Assembly (NCBI GenBank): GCA_963807385.1 | Contig: CAWEBQ010000004.1 | Span: forward strand, 62,001-126,000 | Reading direction: 5' to 3' | Length of the DNA: 64,000 nt | Source: JBDTSW01 sp963807385 | GTDB taxonomy: Bacteria; Actinomycetota; Thermoleophilia; Solirubrobacterales; 70-9 | Part shown: positions 49,515 to 56,766 of the stretch, piece by piece | Position numbering within the stretch: position 1 is the stretch's first letter | How the letters are laid out: every line of letters begins with the position of its first letter | Notes under the pieces: generated by a model | Database searches by the model: none | What the model was told of the DNA's origin: nothing | The model's input: the letters and a program-made list of their open reading frames with translations, nothing else | Position numbers and translations under genes: made by a program

Positions 49515-50066
49515 CTAGCGCGCCGATTCCCCCAGTCGCACGGCCTCGTCCAGCCGGGCGAACCGGTTGTCATCGGGCTCGAGCATCGTCTGCAGTAACT
49601 CGCGTACCTCGGAGTCGTCCAGCGTCCCGGCGGCGACAAGCGCCTCGATGTCGGCCCAATCGCGCGTGCGGTCGAACATCGCCTTGAAAGCAGCCAGCTC
49701 GACGGGGCCAAGAACGGGTATGTCCTCGCCGGAGAAGGGAACGCTCTGCGTGTGCTCGGCGGCCGCCCGGTGGATCTCCACGTAGTCGAAGAAGAGGTCC
49801 ACCGGCGTCCCATCCCACCACAGCCGGATCTGTCCGTCGCGGGCGATCACGTCGGCCGTATCCGGCTCCTGCCCGATCCCCGGCGGCAGCGCGGCAAGCG
49901 CCGGCGCGCATTCCGCGCTCGGGGCGAAGATGTTCACGTCGATGTCGCTGGTGCCGCGCGGGTCGAGCGTCCAATAGGCCAGGGCGATCGCCCCGCCGAA
50001 CGCGTGAGGGATTCTTGCCTGCTCCAGGCTCCGGTGGATCGCCAGCAGCCGGTCGGGGAGGTTCAT
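49515..50066 (-). CDS. Nucleotidyltransferase-family protein (AbiEii/MenA-like toxin candidate)
   Basis: A 183-residue protein with the nucleotidyltransferase signature: 'IPHAFGGAIALAYWTLD' (GG motif) and 'GTSDIDVNIFAP' (two Asp). The C-terminal helical part 'LAAFKAMFDRTRDWADIEAL' with 'K..F.R.RD..D' also fits. It follows an XRE-type gene with a four-base overlap. Such pairs work as type IV/II-like toxin-antitoxin systems in which the toxin modifies tRNA or proteins. That is an inference. It is convergent with the TPR membrane gene. Confidence 0.78.
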   Translation of the reverse strand: MNLPDRLLAIHRSLEQARIPHAFGGAIALAYWTLDPRGTSDIDVNIFAPSAECAPALAALPPGIGQEPDTADVIARDGQIRLWWDGTPVDLFFDYVEIHRAAAEHTQSVPFSGEDIPVLGPVELAAFKAMFDRTRDWADIEALVAAGTLDDSEVRELLQTMLEPDDNRFARLDEAVRLGESAR

Positions 50067-50392
50067 GCCCTGGTGGGCAGTCGGGGAAACGCCAGCCCCG
50101 GCGTCGGCTGTGACGGCAACTCGCCGGCGAGGGCCAGCACGTCGATGAGGGAGCGCGCCGTCCGCCGGTGGCGCTCCCGCGACGGGATGATCAGGGGGCT
50201 CGCGCCCGCCTCGACCCGAAGCCGCGATCCCGCCGCGGCGAGCAGCCGCGCCAGCGTCTCGGCCGAGGGCGACTTGGCCCCGGTCTCATACGCGGAGACC
50301 GTCGCCTGGGAGGTACCCGCGCGTTCCGCGAGCTCGGCCTGGGAGTGGCCTGCCCGTCTGCGGGCGTCACGGATCTCGCGGCTCACGTTCAA
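50063..50392 (-). CDS. XRE-family helix-turn-helix regulator, partner of the nucleotidyltransferase
   Basis: A 109-residue protein with an N-terminal HTH_XRE ('RRRAGHSQAELAERAGTSQA', 'TVSAYETGAKSPS') and a C-terminal ~40-residue tail that may bind the partner. It is the first gene of the pair. The start is TTG 50392 or GTG 50386; with the promoter-like TATACT at 50401-50406 the transcript would be near-leaderless. A perfect palindrome covers the promoter (50403-50420), consistent with autorepression. Confidence 0.82.
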   Translation of the reverse strand: MNVSREIRDARRRAGHSQAELAERAGTSQATVSAYETGAKSPSAETLARLLAAAGSRLRVEAGASPLIIPSRERHRRTARSLIDVLALAGELPSQPTPGLAFPRLPTRA

Positions 50393-50402
50393 GGGGGGCG
50401 AG

Positions 50403-50420
50403 TATATCTGATGAGATATA
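50403..50420. promoter_or_regulatory. Perfect palindromic operator at the XRE gene promoter
   Basis: TATATCT-GATG-AGATATA, an 18-bp site whose 7-base arms match completely, and AT-rich in this GC-rich DNA. On the minus strand it overlaps a TATACT hexamer 9 bases before the TTG start. It is a likely binding site for the XRE protein itself. Confidence 0.75.
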
Positions 50421-50469
50421 TCTCCGTGGGCGTGAGCGCGCGTGCTTCCAGCTAACCTTCCGGCCCCTC

Positions 50470-50542
50470 GGGCCGTTAGCTCAGCTGGTAGAGCAGGAGA
50501 CTCTTAATCTCAAGGTCACAGGTTCGATCCCTGTACGGCCCA
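50470..50542 (+). tRNA. tRNA-Lys (anticodon CTT)
   Basis: A 73-nt cloverleaf. The acceptor stem is GGGCCGT with ACGGCCC, the D-arm carries TAGCTC and GAGCA, the anticodon loop is CTCTTAA (anticodon CTT), and the T-arm is ACAGGTTCGATCCCTGT. The final CCA is not encoded. Its last 43 bases (with the following T) are repeated at 52426 and 54556. Confidence 0.95.
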
Positions 50543-50543
50543 T
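50501..50543 (+). repeat. Direct repeat copy 1 (att-like, inside tRNA-Lys)
   Basis: The 3' part of the tRNA from the anticodon loop onward plus one base. It matches 52426-52468 at all 43 positions and 54556-54598 at 41. This is the usual crossover region for tyrosine integrases that target tRNA genes. Confidence 0.9.
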
Positions 50544-50598
50544 CGCTAAACAAGCGGTTTCTGGTCCCTCGCCATCAGGGCGCCCGGGGGGGTGGTGT

Positions 50599-50617
50599 CA
50601 TGAGATAAGGTCTCATG
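50599..50617. promoter_or_regulatory. Inverted repeat upstream of the lipoprotein gene
   Basis: CATGAGA-TAAGG-TCTCATG, a perfect 7-bp inverted repeat with 5-base centre, 40 bases before the lipoprotein start. It might be an operator or the tRNA 3'-end hairpin. Confidence 0.5.
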
Positions 50618-50656
50618 CGCCAGAGGTTCTGAAACGAAACTGGGGAAGAGCGTGTG

Positions 50657-51043
50657 ATGAAACGACTGCTCCTGGCCGCCGTAGTCGGGGCTGTGCTGAT
50701 TGCTGGCTGCGGCTCGGACGACGAGGAGGGATCCGCCGAGCCGGCGGCTGAGGACGCGGCTGCGGAGAAGCCGAAGCGCGGGTACCACGGCGGCTTGCTC
50801 GGCGATTGCTACACGATCACCTATGCCGGCGAGAAGAAGACCGAGAAGACAATCTTCGACTGCCTGGATGCGCGGGAGGTCGAGCCCTACCTCAGCAGCA
50901 GCAGCGCACGCTGCCCGACCGTTCCCGGTGAGATGAAGCCGGTCGTCGCCGAGCGCCGCGAGGGCAGCACGATCATCACCCGCTGCATCTATGATCCGTC
51001 AAAGGTTAAGCAGGCCACAGGTACGGGCTTCGAGGTGAAATGA
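50657..51043 (+). CDS. Small lipoprotein of unknown function
   Basis: A 128-residue protein. The lipoprotein signal is 'KRLLLAAVVGAVLIAGCG', with the Cys at residue 18, then an acidic linker ('SDDEEGSAEPAAEDAAAE'). The exported core has a further four Cys ('LLGDCYTITYAG', 'FDCLDARE', 'ARCPTVPGE', 'TRCIYD') that could make two disulfides. No family is recognised. ATG 50657 is used (GTG 50654 is adjacent). It is the first gene of the interval between copies 1 and 2 of the tRNA repeat. Confidence 0.65.
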   Translation: MKRLLLAAVVGAVLIAGCGSDDEEGSAEPAAEDAAAEKPKRGYHGGLLGDCYTITYAGEKKTEKTIFDCLDAREVEPYLSSSSARCPTVPGEMKPVVAERREGSTIITRCIYDPSKVKQATGTGFEVK

Positions 51044-51103
51044 GCTGCGCCGGGGCGCGGTTCGCGCCCCGGGGTGGGCCTATTAGCCCAGCTTCGTTCG
51101 CCG

Positions 51104-51967
51104 ATGCGCCGGATCGATCACCCTGGCTGGCTCGCGGGGATGGCGGGGCTGCTGCTCGGCGCGGGCATCGCCTCCGCGGTCTGGCTGCTGAGCGACTCCG
51201 GGAAGGAGCGTGACGGCGGTGACGGCCGCGTTCGCATCGAGTACGAGCCCGGGCCGCGGGAGCCCGTGAAGCTGATCCAGCGATCGGGCCTTTTCGAGCA
51301 CGCCGCCGACACCGTCAATCGCGAGATCGCCCAGCCACGGGACCTGGTCGTCCACGTGGTCGGCGACCGCACTGCCGAGCGCAGGCAGATGCTCGGTCCC
51401 ACCTACGACCCCGACGATCACGCCGTCTACTTCCCCTGGTCCTTCGTCCAGCAGTCTCACCGCGATCTCGCGCGCGCGGGTGATCTGCCGCGGGAGCTCC
51501 GACATCGCGATCGCGGCGTGGTGCTGGCGAACGCGATGGCGTTCGTGCTCTTCCACGAGATCGCCCACGGTCTATTCGACGAGCTCGATACACCCATCGT
51601 GGCTGGGGAGGAGCGATCGGCCGACAGCCTCGCAGCCGTGCTGGCGCTGCGGGGCGAGGCGGACGGGGAGGCATTGCCTTTGAGCGCCGCGGTGCTCGAC
51701 GTCGCCCGCGCCGAACGGGGTGGCGCCCCCACGCTCGCGGACTACGCCGACGACCACGGATTCGACCGCCAGCGGGCGGTCGACGCCCGTTGTGCCGTCT
51801 ACGGGGCGGCACCCGAGGCGCATCAGCACTTCCTCGAGGACGGGCTTCTCGAGCCCTCGAGGGCTCAGATCTGCCAGTACGAGCACGAGAGCCATTTGCG
51901 TGCATGGCGGCGGATCCTGCGGGGGAGCCTGACAACGGATGGCGGCCTGCTACCGCTCGACCAGTAG
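51104..51967 (+). CDS. Putative membrane-anchored metallopeptidase (DUF4344-like)
   Basis: About 287 residues. An N-terminal hydrophobic anchor ('GWLAGMAGLLLGAGIASAVW') is followed by an extracytoplasmic domain. The zinc-peptidase motif is 'AFVLFHEIAHGLFDELDTP', with the further 'GEERSADSLAA' resembling the third-ligand region. The combination matches what I know of DUF4344 putative metallopeptidases. The C-terminus has two Cys and the acidic 'LEDGLLEPSRAQICQYEHES'. The start could be GTG 51074, but ATG 51104 places the anchor closer to the N-terminus. Confidence 0.72.
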   Translation: MRRIDHPGWLAGMAGLLLGAGIASAVWLLSDSGKERDGGDGRVRIEYEPGPREPVKLIQRSGLFEHAADTVNREIAQPRDLVVHVVGDRTAERRQMLGPTYDPDDHAVYFPWSFVQQSHRDLARAGDLPRELRHRDRGVVLANAMAFVLFHEIAHGLFDELDTPIVAGEERSADSLAAVLALRGEADGEALPLSAAVLDVARAERGGAPTLADYADDHGFDRQRAVDARCAVYGAAPEAHQHFLEDGLLEPSRAQICQYEHESHLRAWRRILRGSLTTDGGLLPLDQ

Positions 51968-52425
51968 GCAGGCCCGGGCCGCCGTACGCCCCTGCCCGCC
52001 CGCCCCCGACCGCGTCAAGGAGGCGCAGCGGCGCAAGCACGATGCGCGTAGGCGGCCGCCTGCCGGCGCCACGGCCTCGACGTCCACATCCGCGACACGT
52101 TCGGGCCCTTCGACGCGATCGCCAGCAGCAGGGACGTGCCCGACGCGCCACCGCCCGACCTGGCGTAGCGCGCCCCGCCCATGCTCCCGCCTGCGGCTGG
52201 GCTGCTGGCCTGCCCACCTACCGCAGGCGGGGAGCGGGAAAGGACGGCGGTGACCTTGAAACATCAGCCGTCTTGCCCTTGTGCTGCCCTTGCCAGAGGC
52301 GCGCTGAGGGGTCACGGGCGGTCAGCAGCGGCGGCTAGCGGCGGGGTCGCTTTCGTGAGTGAAAGCAGGCGTGTCGTCGGCTATTGGGCCGCATGCAGGG
52401 GGTTCAGAGAAGTGCCCCTAGCGCC
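51968..52425 (+). other. Gene-free stretch between metallopeptidase and second tRNA repeat, with decayed coding remnants
   Basis: No intact gene was found. One frame reads 'PDRVKEAQRRKHDAR' up to about 52050. A different frame continues at 52064 with 'HGLDVHIRDTFGPFDAIASS' to a stop at 52166-52168, so an old gene may have been broken by a frameshift. From 52288 the block CCCTTGCCAGA...GCGGTCAGCAGCGG resembles the block before the third repeat (54417 on), so both repeats carry a similar approach. Confidence 0.4.
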
Positions 52426-52468
52426 CTCTTAATCTCAAGGTCACAGGTTCGATCCCTGTACGGCCCAT
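52426..52468 (+). repeat. Direct repeat copy 2 (att-like tRNA-Lys 3' end)
   Basis: Forty-three bases identical to the 3' end of tRNA-Lys at 50501-50543. There is no 5' half in front, so it is not a functional tRNA. It marks the inner boundary of the putative tandem integration. Confidence 0.9.
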
Positions 52469-52550
52469 TGGAGGCCTTGCGCCGCCTCGCCCCCGCGGGT
52501 AGCATCACGGGATACCGAGGGGGTTCAGGCCGACCAGGGAGGTTCTCATC

Positions 52551-54263
52551 GTGGCATTTGGACCGAGGGCAAGCGCCTGGTGCGGAGTCATCGCGACCGT
52601 GAGTGCTGCAGGCGCTTGCCTGGCTCTCGCAGGAACCGCTGCGGCGGACACCCTCCACGTCGCGCCTGGGGCGCCCGACACCGGGGCCTGCACTGTCGGG
52701 GACCCGTGCGAGCTGGAGCACGCGGTCGAGACCGTGTCGGTCAGCGGCGACGAGATCCTCGCCGCCGCGGGCACCTACTCCGGCGCCGAGGTCGGTGACC
52801 CGACCAGCGGTGCCGACGGCGGGCTCCTGCTAGTGGCAAAGGCGGTGACGCTGCGCGGCGCCGGGGCCACCGGGGCGGCATCGACGACGATCATGTCGAC
52901 GGACGTCCTCGGGCTCGGCGCGGGCGGCAGCCCGGGAATCGTTGTCTCCGACCTGAGCATTGAGAATTCCTTTGGGTTCGGCCTCGACCTCAGCTCGGGC
53001 CGCGCCGAGCGGGTCCATGTCCGCACGACCGCCGGAGGGGCAACCGCGTGCCGACTGCGGAACCAAACGGTCACCGTTCGCGACAGCGTTTGCTTTACCG
53101 AGGCGGCGGCCGACGCGATCGGGGTCATCGGAACGACGGCACGGCTCGTGAACGTCACCGCGTTCACCGACCCGTCCCTCTCCAGGAACGCGATCGCCGC
53201 CTTCGAGGACTCAACCGTCACGGCCTCGAACGTGATCGCCCAGAGCCTGAACGGTTCGGATGTGCATGCGGATCTCGACGCCACCGTCACCCTCGACCAC
53301 TCGAACTACGACACCACCGGTGGGTTGGGCACCGTCACCGTTCCTGGCACCAACGACAACCAGACCGGCTCACCGCAGTTCCTCGACGCCTCGAACGGCG
53401 ACTTCCATCAAGCCTCGACCTCGCCCACGATCGATGCCGGCGATTCGAGCGCAGCTGACATCGGCATGAGCGACGTCGCCGGCGACGCGCGCGTCCAGGG
53501 CACGGCAACTGACATCGGCGCCTTCGAGTTCACCGTCGAATCCGCGGGTCCCTGCCAGGCGCCGGCGAGCGGGGGCGGTGACTACCAGGCTGCGATCCTC
53601 GCGGACTCTCCCGGCGGCTACTGGCGACTGGGCGAGACAAGCGGCACCACCGCTGCAGACTCCTCGGCGAATGCCAACGATGGCACTTACCTCGGGCCCT
53701 TCGCGCTCGGGGCCCCCGGCGCGCTCGCCGGCGACCCCGATACAGCGGTCGATCTCTCCGCTGGCGGGCATGCTCGGGTCGAGACCCCCTACAGGCCCTT
53801 CGTCAATGGCTCGACCAGGAGCTACGAGGGCTGGGCCTGCCGCGAGGAGCCCGACTCCTTCGACCCGTTCTTCAGCGGTTCGCGGAAGGGTGCCTCACCC
53901 GGCCTCTACACCTCCGAGGCCAAGCCCAAGCGTGTCTACTTCGACGCCAGGCTTCAGGGCGGAACGGCGGCGGTGTCCTGGCCCGCCGCGGTGCCCGACG
54001 TTGGCGAGTGGTTCCACTGGACGCTTGTGTTCGACGAAACCGCGAACACTGCGGAGCTCTTCATCAACGGCAGCTCGGAAGGTACACGGGTGGTGACGGA
54101 GCCCTATCACAAGCACGCCGGCGAGTTCCGGATCGGGAACTACCCGGACAACAAAGGCTGGAACGGCGTTCTCGACGAGGTCGCCGTCTACGAGCAGGCG
54201 CTTCCGGCGCCGACGATCTGCGCCCATCACGCCGCCGGCGGTGGCGCCTGCGCCTCGCCGTAG
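52551..54263 (+). CDS. Secreted beta-helix protein with C-terminal LamG/concanavalin-like domain
   Basis: A 570-residue exported protein. The signal peptide ('GVIATVSAAGACLALAGTAA') is followed by a beta-helix domain (~35-330) with rungs such as 'SDLSIENSFGFGLDLSSGRA', ending in 'ADIGMSDVAGDARVQGTATD' typical of choice-of-anchor parallel helices. Residues ~350-560 form a LamG-like sandwich ('GGYWRLGETSGTTAADSSAN', 'EWFHWTLVFDETANTAELFI', 'WNGVLDEVAVYEQALPAP'). It likely binds a surface glycan or protein. The start is GTG 52551, behind AGGGAGG. It is the only intact gene between repeats 2 and 3. Confidence 0.82.
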   Translation: MAFGPRASAWCGVIATVSAAGACLALAGTAAADTLHVAPGAPDTGACTVGDPCELEHAVETVSVSGDEILAAAGTYSGAEVGDPTSGADGGLLLVAKAVTLRGAGATGAASTTIMSTDVLGLGAGGSPGIVVSDLSIENSFGFGLDLSSGRAERVHVRTTAGGATACRLRNQTVTVRDSVCFTEAAADAIGVIGTTARLVNVTAFTDPSLSRNAIAAFEDSTVTASNVIAQSLNGSDVHADLDATVTLDHSNYDTTGGLGTVTVPGTNDNQTGSPQFLDASNGDFHQASTSPTIDAGDSSAADIGMSDVAGDARVQGTATDIGAFEFTVESAGPCQAPASGGGDYQAAILADSPGGYWRLGETSGTTAADSSANANDGTYLGPFALGAPGALAGDPDTAVDLSAGGHARVETPYRPFVNGSTRSYEGWACREEPDSFDPFFSGSRKGASPGLYTSEAKPKRVYFDARLQGGTAAVSWPAAVPDVGEWFHWTLVFDETANTAELFINGSSEGTRVVTEPYHKHAGEFRIGNYPDNKGWNGVLDEVAVYEQALPAPTICAHHAAGGGACASP

Positions 54264-54555
54264 CGCCTCCCGGGCGGCGGGGGCCGCGCGGCGCGGCACA
54301 TTTCACCCGGCTTTCATGAAGGTCCGGGATGCTCTCACCGGCGAAAGGAGCCATGCTCGCTGACCGAGGTGAGCGCGACGCTCGCCTCCCGAGAGGCCTA
54401 GCGCGCCCTTCTCGTACCCTTGCCAGAAGAACGCGGAGAGGCCGCGAGCGGTCGGCAACGGTCCCGAGCGGGCGGGCAAAGTTGACGTTCAAGAGCAGGC
54501 GGTTCTTGGGGATTCCGCTTGCTAGCAGGGAATTCGTAGTAGCGCTGTCGGCCCC
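54264..54555 (+). other. Gap between LamG protein and third tRNA repeat
   Basis: No convincing gene. An ATG at 54353 has AAAGGAG in front and opens a 69-codon, Arg-rich frame ('MLADRGERDARLPRGLA...') whose TAA lies inside the repeat core. It may be noise. The last ~140 bases are the diverged partner of 52288-52425. Confidence 0.35.
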
Positions 54556-54598
54556 CTCTTAATCTCAAGGTCACAGGTTCGATTCCTGTACCGCCCAT
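54556..54598 (+). repeat. Direct repeat copy 3 (att-like, diverged)
   Basis: Matches tRNA-Lys positions 50501-50543 at 41 of 43 bases. The changes (C to T in the T-loop, G to C in the acceptor strand) mean ACCGCCC would no longer pair fully with GGGCCGT. A terminator follows immediately, as expected at the end of a tRNA operon, so this copy may be the oldest, outermost scar. Confidence 0.85.
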
Positions 54599-54601
54599 CG
54601 A

Positions 54602-54636
54602 GGAAAGCCCCCGCTAAGGCGGGGGTTTCCTGTTTC
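54602..54636 (+). terminator. Intrinsic terminator after third tRNA repeat
   Basis: A 12-bp stem (GGAAAGCCCCCGC with GCGGGGGTTTCC, one bulged G), loop TAAG, followed by TGTTTC. It works in both directions on paper: it could end readthrough from the left and the RTX-like gene on the right. Its place fits the native 3' flank of the ancestral tRNA-Lys gene. Confidence 0.8.
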
Positions 54637-54761
54637 TCGGCCCCGGCTTGGCGGACCTTCTCGATCTTCTGGCCGAGCGCTCCCACTGCTCGAGGAAGTC
54701 GTCGAGGAAGCGCCCGACCTCGCCCCGCCCGCGGAACTGGTGCCGCCGGGCAGCTCGTTGC

Positions 54762-55649
54762 TCAACGATCTCGGGCAATGATCTGGGAGAGGCGCTCCGC
54801 AGCCACGAGTGAATCAAGTGCCGCCGGCTCTGGAGGAGCGGAGGTGAGGTCCAAGACCTCGATTCCCCCACCCTCGCGGCTAGGGCACACGAGCGCCTCG
54901 ATGTCGACCAGGTGCATCGTTTGCCGCAGGCCGTTGTCGGCGTCCTGCTCGTCCCGCTCGAAGGAGTCGGCCTCCTCGCGCAGGAAGAAGCGCACGAGCT
55001 GCTGTACCCCCAGCTCCTCGAACTCCCCACGGGTGTCGGCCCCGGACGACTCGTCGATCACCTCGCAGAAGCCGGGTCCCTCGCTCACCTCGACCGTTGG
55101 CAGCTTCGTCTCCGAGTCGATGAAGACCGTTCCCGCGCGGCGGTCGTCGCTAGCGCGGAATACCGGCGGGCCGCCCTCGTCCTCCCCGACCAGGCCGAGG
55201 ATGAGGACGTCCTCGCCGGCCCCGCCGTCGAGCAGATCGGAGCCGTCCCCCACCCCCCAGATCAGGATGTCGTGGCCAGGGCCGCCGAACTTGCGGTCGC
55301 TCTTCTCCGGGTGGAAATGCTCCAGACCGCCGATCAGGACGTCCTCTCCGCCCTCGCCGAGCAGCACGTCGGTTCCCAAACCGCCGACCTGGACATCGGT
55401 CCCAGGCCCGCCGTGAAGGACGTCGCCGTACTCGAGGCTCTGGTCGATCCCACCGCCGGCGAGGGCGCTCTGCTGCGGCTGGACCAGCGGGTTGTCGGCC
55501 GAGTTCGCGTCGGCGCCGATCTGGACGTGGGTGCCCGCCGCCGATGTCGCGGACGAGGAGTCCCCGTCCGCGTCACCACCGCAGCCGACGACGATCAAGG
55601 CGATCGCAGCCACAAGGAGCGCAGGTATGGCCGGTCTACGGTTGAACAT
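54762..55649 (-). CDS. Lipoprotein with RTX-like calcium-binding repeats
   Basis: About 295 residues. The lipoprotein signal is 'AIPALLVAAIALIVVGCGGD' (Cys for lipidation) and the start ATG 55649 has GAGGAGG upstream. The mid part has RTX-type nonapeptides: 'LHGGPGTDVQVGGLGTDV', 'LGEGGEDVLIGG', 'GGPGHDILIWG', 'DGGAGEDVLILG'. The last ~130 residues have no repeats. It would be anchored outside the membrane and bind Ca2+. It is the surface-exposed partner of nothing obvious. The native flank begins here after the third tRNA repeat. Confidence 0.72.
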   Translation of the reverse strand: MFNRRPAIPALLVAAIALIVVGCGGDADGDSSSATSAAGTHVQIGADANSADNPLVQPQQSALAGGGIDQSLEYGDVLHGGPGTDVQVGGLGTDVLLGEGGEDVLIGGLEHFHPEKSDRKFGGPGHDILIWGVGDGSDLLDGGAGEDVLILGLVGEDEGGPPVFRASDDRRAGTVFIDSETKLPTVEVSEGPGFCEVIDESSGADTRGEFEELGVQQLVRFFLREEADSFERDEQDADNGLRQTMHLVDIEALVCPSREGGGIEVLDLTSAPPEPAALDSLVAAERLSQIIARDR

Positions 55650-55682
55650 CGGGGTTGACCTCCTCGGTCGCAACGAGACCAC

Positions 55683-56588
55683 TCAGGCCCCGAAGACGGT
55701 GAATCTGGGTTCCTGGATCGTGATGTTCTGACCGCCCTCTCCCTCGCTGCATTTCAAGGCGAGGGCGTTCGAGCCCGACGGCGAGGTCACGCCGACGAGC
55801 GTGATCGGCCCGGTCATGTCGCCCTGACTGATCACGAAGGCCTCGGTCGCTACCGAACTGGTCCCGTGATAGATCGTGCAAAAGGCGACCTCGGACAAGA
55901 AATCGGCGGTGTGCGGCTGAAAGGTGGCGATCGCGAGCGCCCGGTTCCGCTGGAGGATGTCGGCCTGAAGGGTCTTGCAGGTGATCTCCTGACCGCTGTT
56001 GGGGGGGTCGCAGCTGGTCAGCGCGCCCGTCGTCCTGGCCGTCTCGCCCACGCCATCAAGGCTGGCCTCGTTGATCTCAGGGCCTCCGAGGGTGCTCTGG
56101 TCGGAAACGTCGGCGTCGGTGAGGGAGCCGTCGACGACCTTGGCCGAGTTGACGGCGCCGAAGGCGATCTGCGGGTTGGGATACGTACCGGCTAGCTCGC
56201 CTCCCGCCGGGCCGCTGGGGGGGACCGGGGCGGGCGCCTGGCAGGTCACCGCGCCATCCAGGGCGATCTGTCGGATCGCCTGGCCGGACGGGCAGTCGCC
56301 GCTGACACGCCGCTGCAGGATGGTCGCCGCCAGGGTCCCTTCGTCGACATCAGCGCCGGTGACCGAGTCAGAGGCGATCTTGCTCGAGTCGACAGCGTCG
56401 GCAGCCAGCTTCGCCGAACCTACGACCTGGTCCTTGAGATCGCCCCCTTTCACCTCGCCATTGACGATGTCTCCGCTGTCGACGGTGTTCTTGCCCGGCA
56501 GGGCGACGGCCGTGCCGGCCAGCGCGATGAAGATCGCCACGAGGCCCAGCGCGTTGGAGCGTAGGTAGGCGGTGATTTGGGCGGACAT
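55683..56588 (-). CDS. Exported protein with short solenoid repeats (paralogue of 57865-58524)
   Basis: About 301 residues. The N-terminus 'YLRSNALGLVAIFIALAGTA' is a hydrophobic signal or anchor. Next are about five pentapeptide-like repeats ('GDIVNGEVKGGDLKD', 'AADAVDSSKIASDSVTGADV'), a Pro/Gly hinge ('APVPPSGPAGGELAGTYPNP') and a second short repeat ('KVVDGSLTDADVSDQST'). The C-terminal ~100 residues are a Cys-containing beta domain ending with 'TIQEPRFTVFGA'. The protein at 57865 has the same order and a similar end. The start ATG 56588 follows GGAGGGA; the longest frame begins at 56627. Confidence 0.7.
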   Translation of the reverse strand: MSAQITAYLRSNALGLVAIFIALAGTAVALPGKNTVDSGDIVNGEVKGGDLKDQVVGSAKLAADAVDSSKIASDSVTGADVDEGTLAATILQRRVSGDCPSGQAIRQIALDGAVTCQAPAPVPPSGPAGGELAGTYPNPQIAFGAVNSAKVVDGSLTDADVSDQSTLGGPEINEASLDGVGETARTTGALTSCDPPNSGQEITCKTLQADILQRNRALAIATFQPHTADFLSEVAFCTIYHGTSSVATEAFVISQGDMTGPITLVGVTSPSGSNALALKCSEGEGGQNITIQEPRFTVFGA

Positions 56589-56651
56589 TGTCCCTCCGGT
56601 GGGCGGGCGAGCGTTCATCGTCTTCAACCATGGAGGGCGACGGCTCCCACC

Positions 56652-56675
56652 GGTATGGGGGAGATCCCTACCTTC
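56652..56675. promoter_or_regulatory. Conserved near-palindrome, copy A
   Basis: GGTATGGGGGAGATCCCTACCTTC. GTATGGG and CCCTAC form an imperfect inverted repeat around GGAGAT. It lies 64 bases upstream of the solenoid gene start (minus) and ~90 bases before the membrane protein (plus). A second copy is at 58896. Confidence 0.6.
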
Positions 56676-56766
56676 TGCCTCCTGGGGGGCGGTTTGAGGC
56701 CACCACCGGCCACGACCGCGCGTCTTCCGGACGCCATCTCGCCAAAGCGATTACCCTCCGGCCGCG

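Noticed and set aside
52426..52468. A second and third tRNA-Lys gene (with 54556-54598)
   Set aside because: Only the 3' 43 bases are present; no D-arm or 5' acceptor strand precedes either copy.
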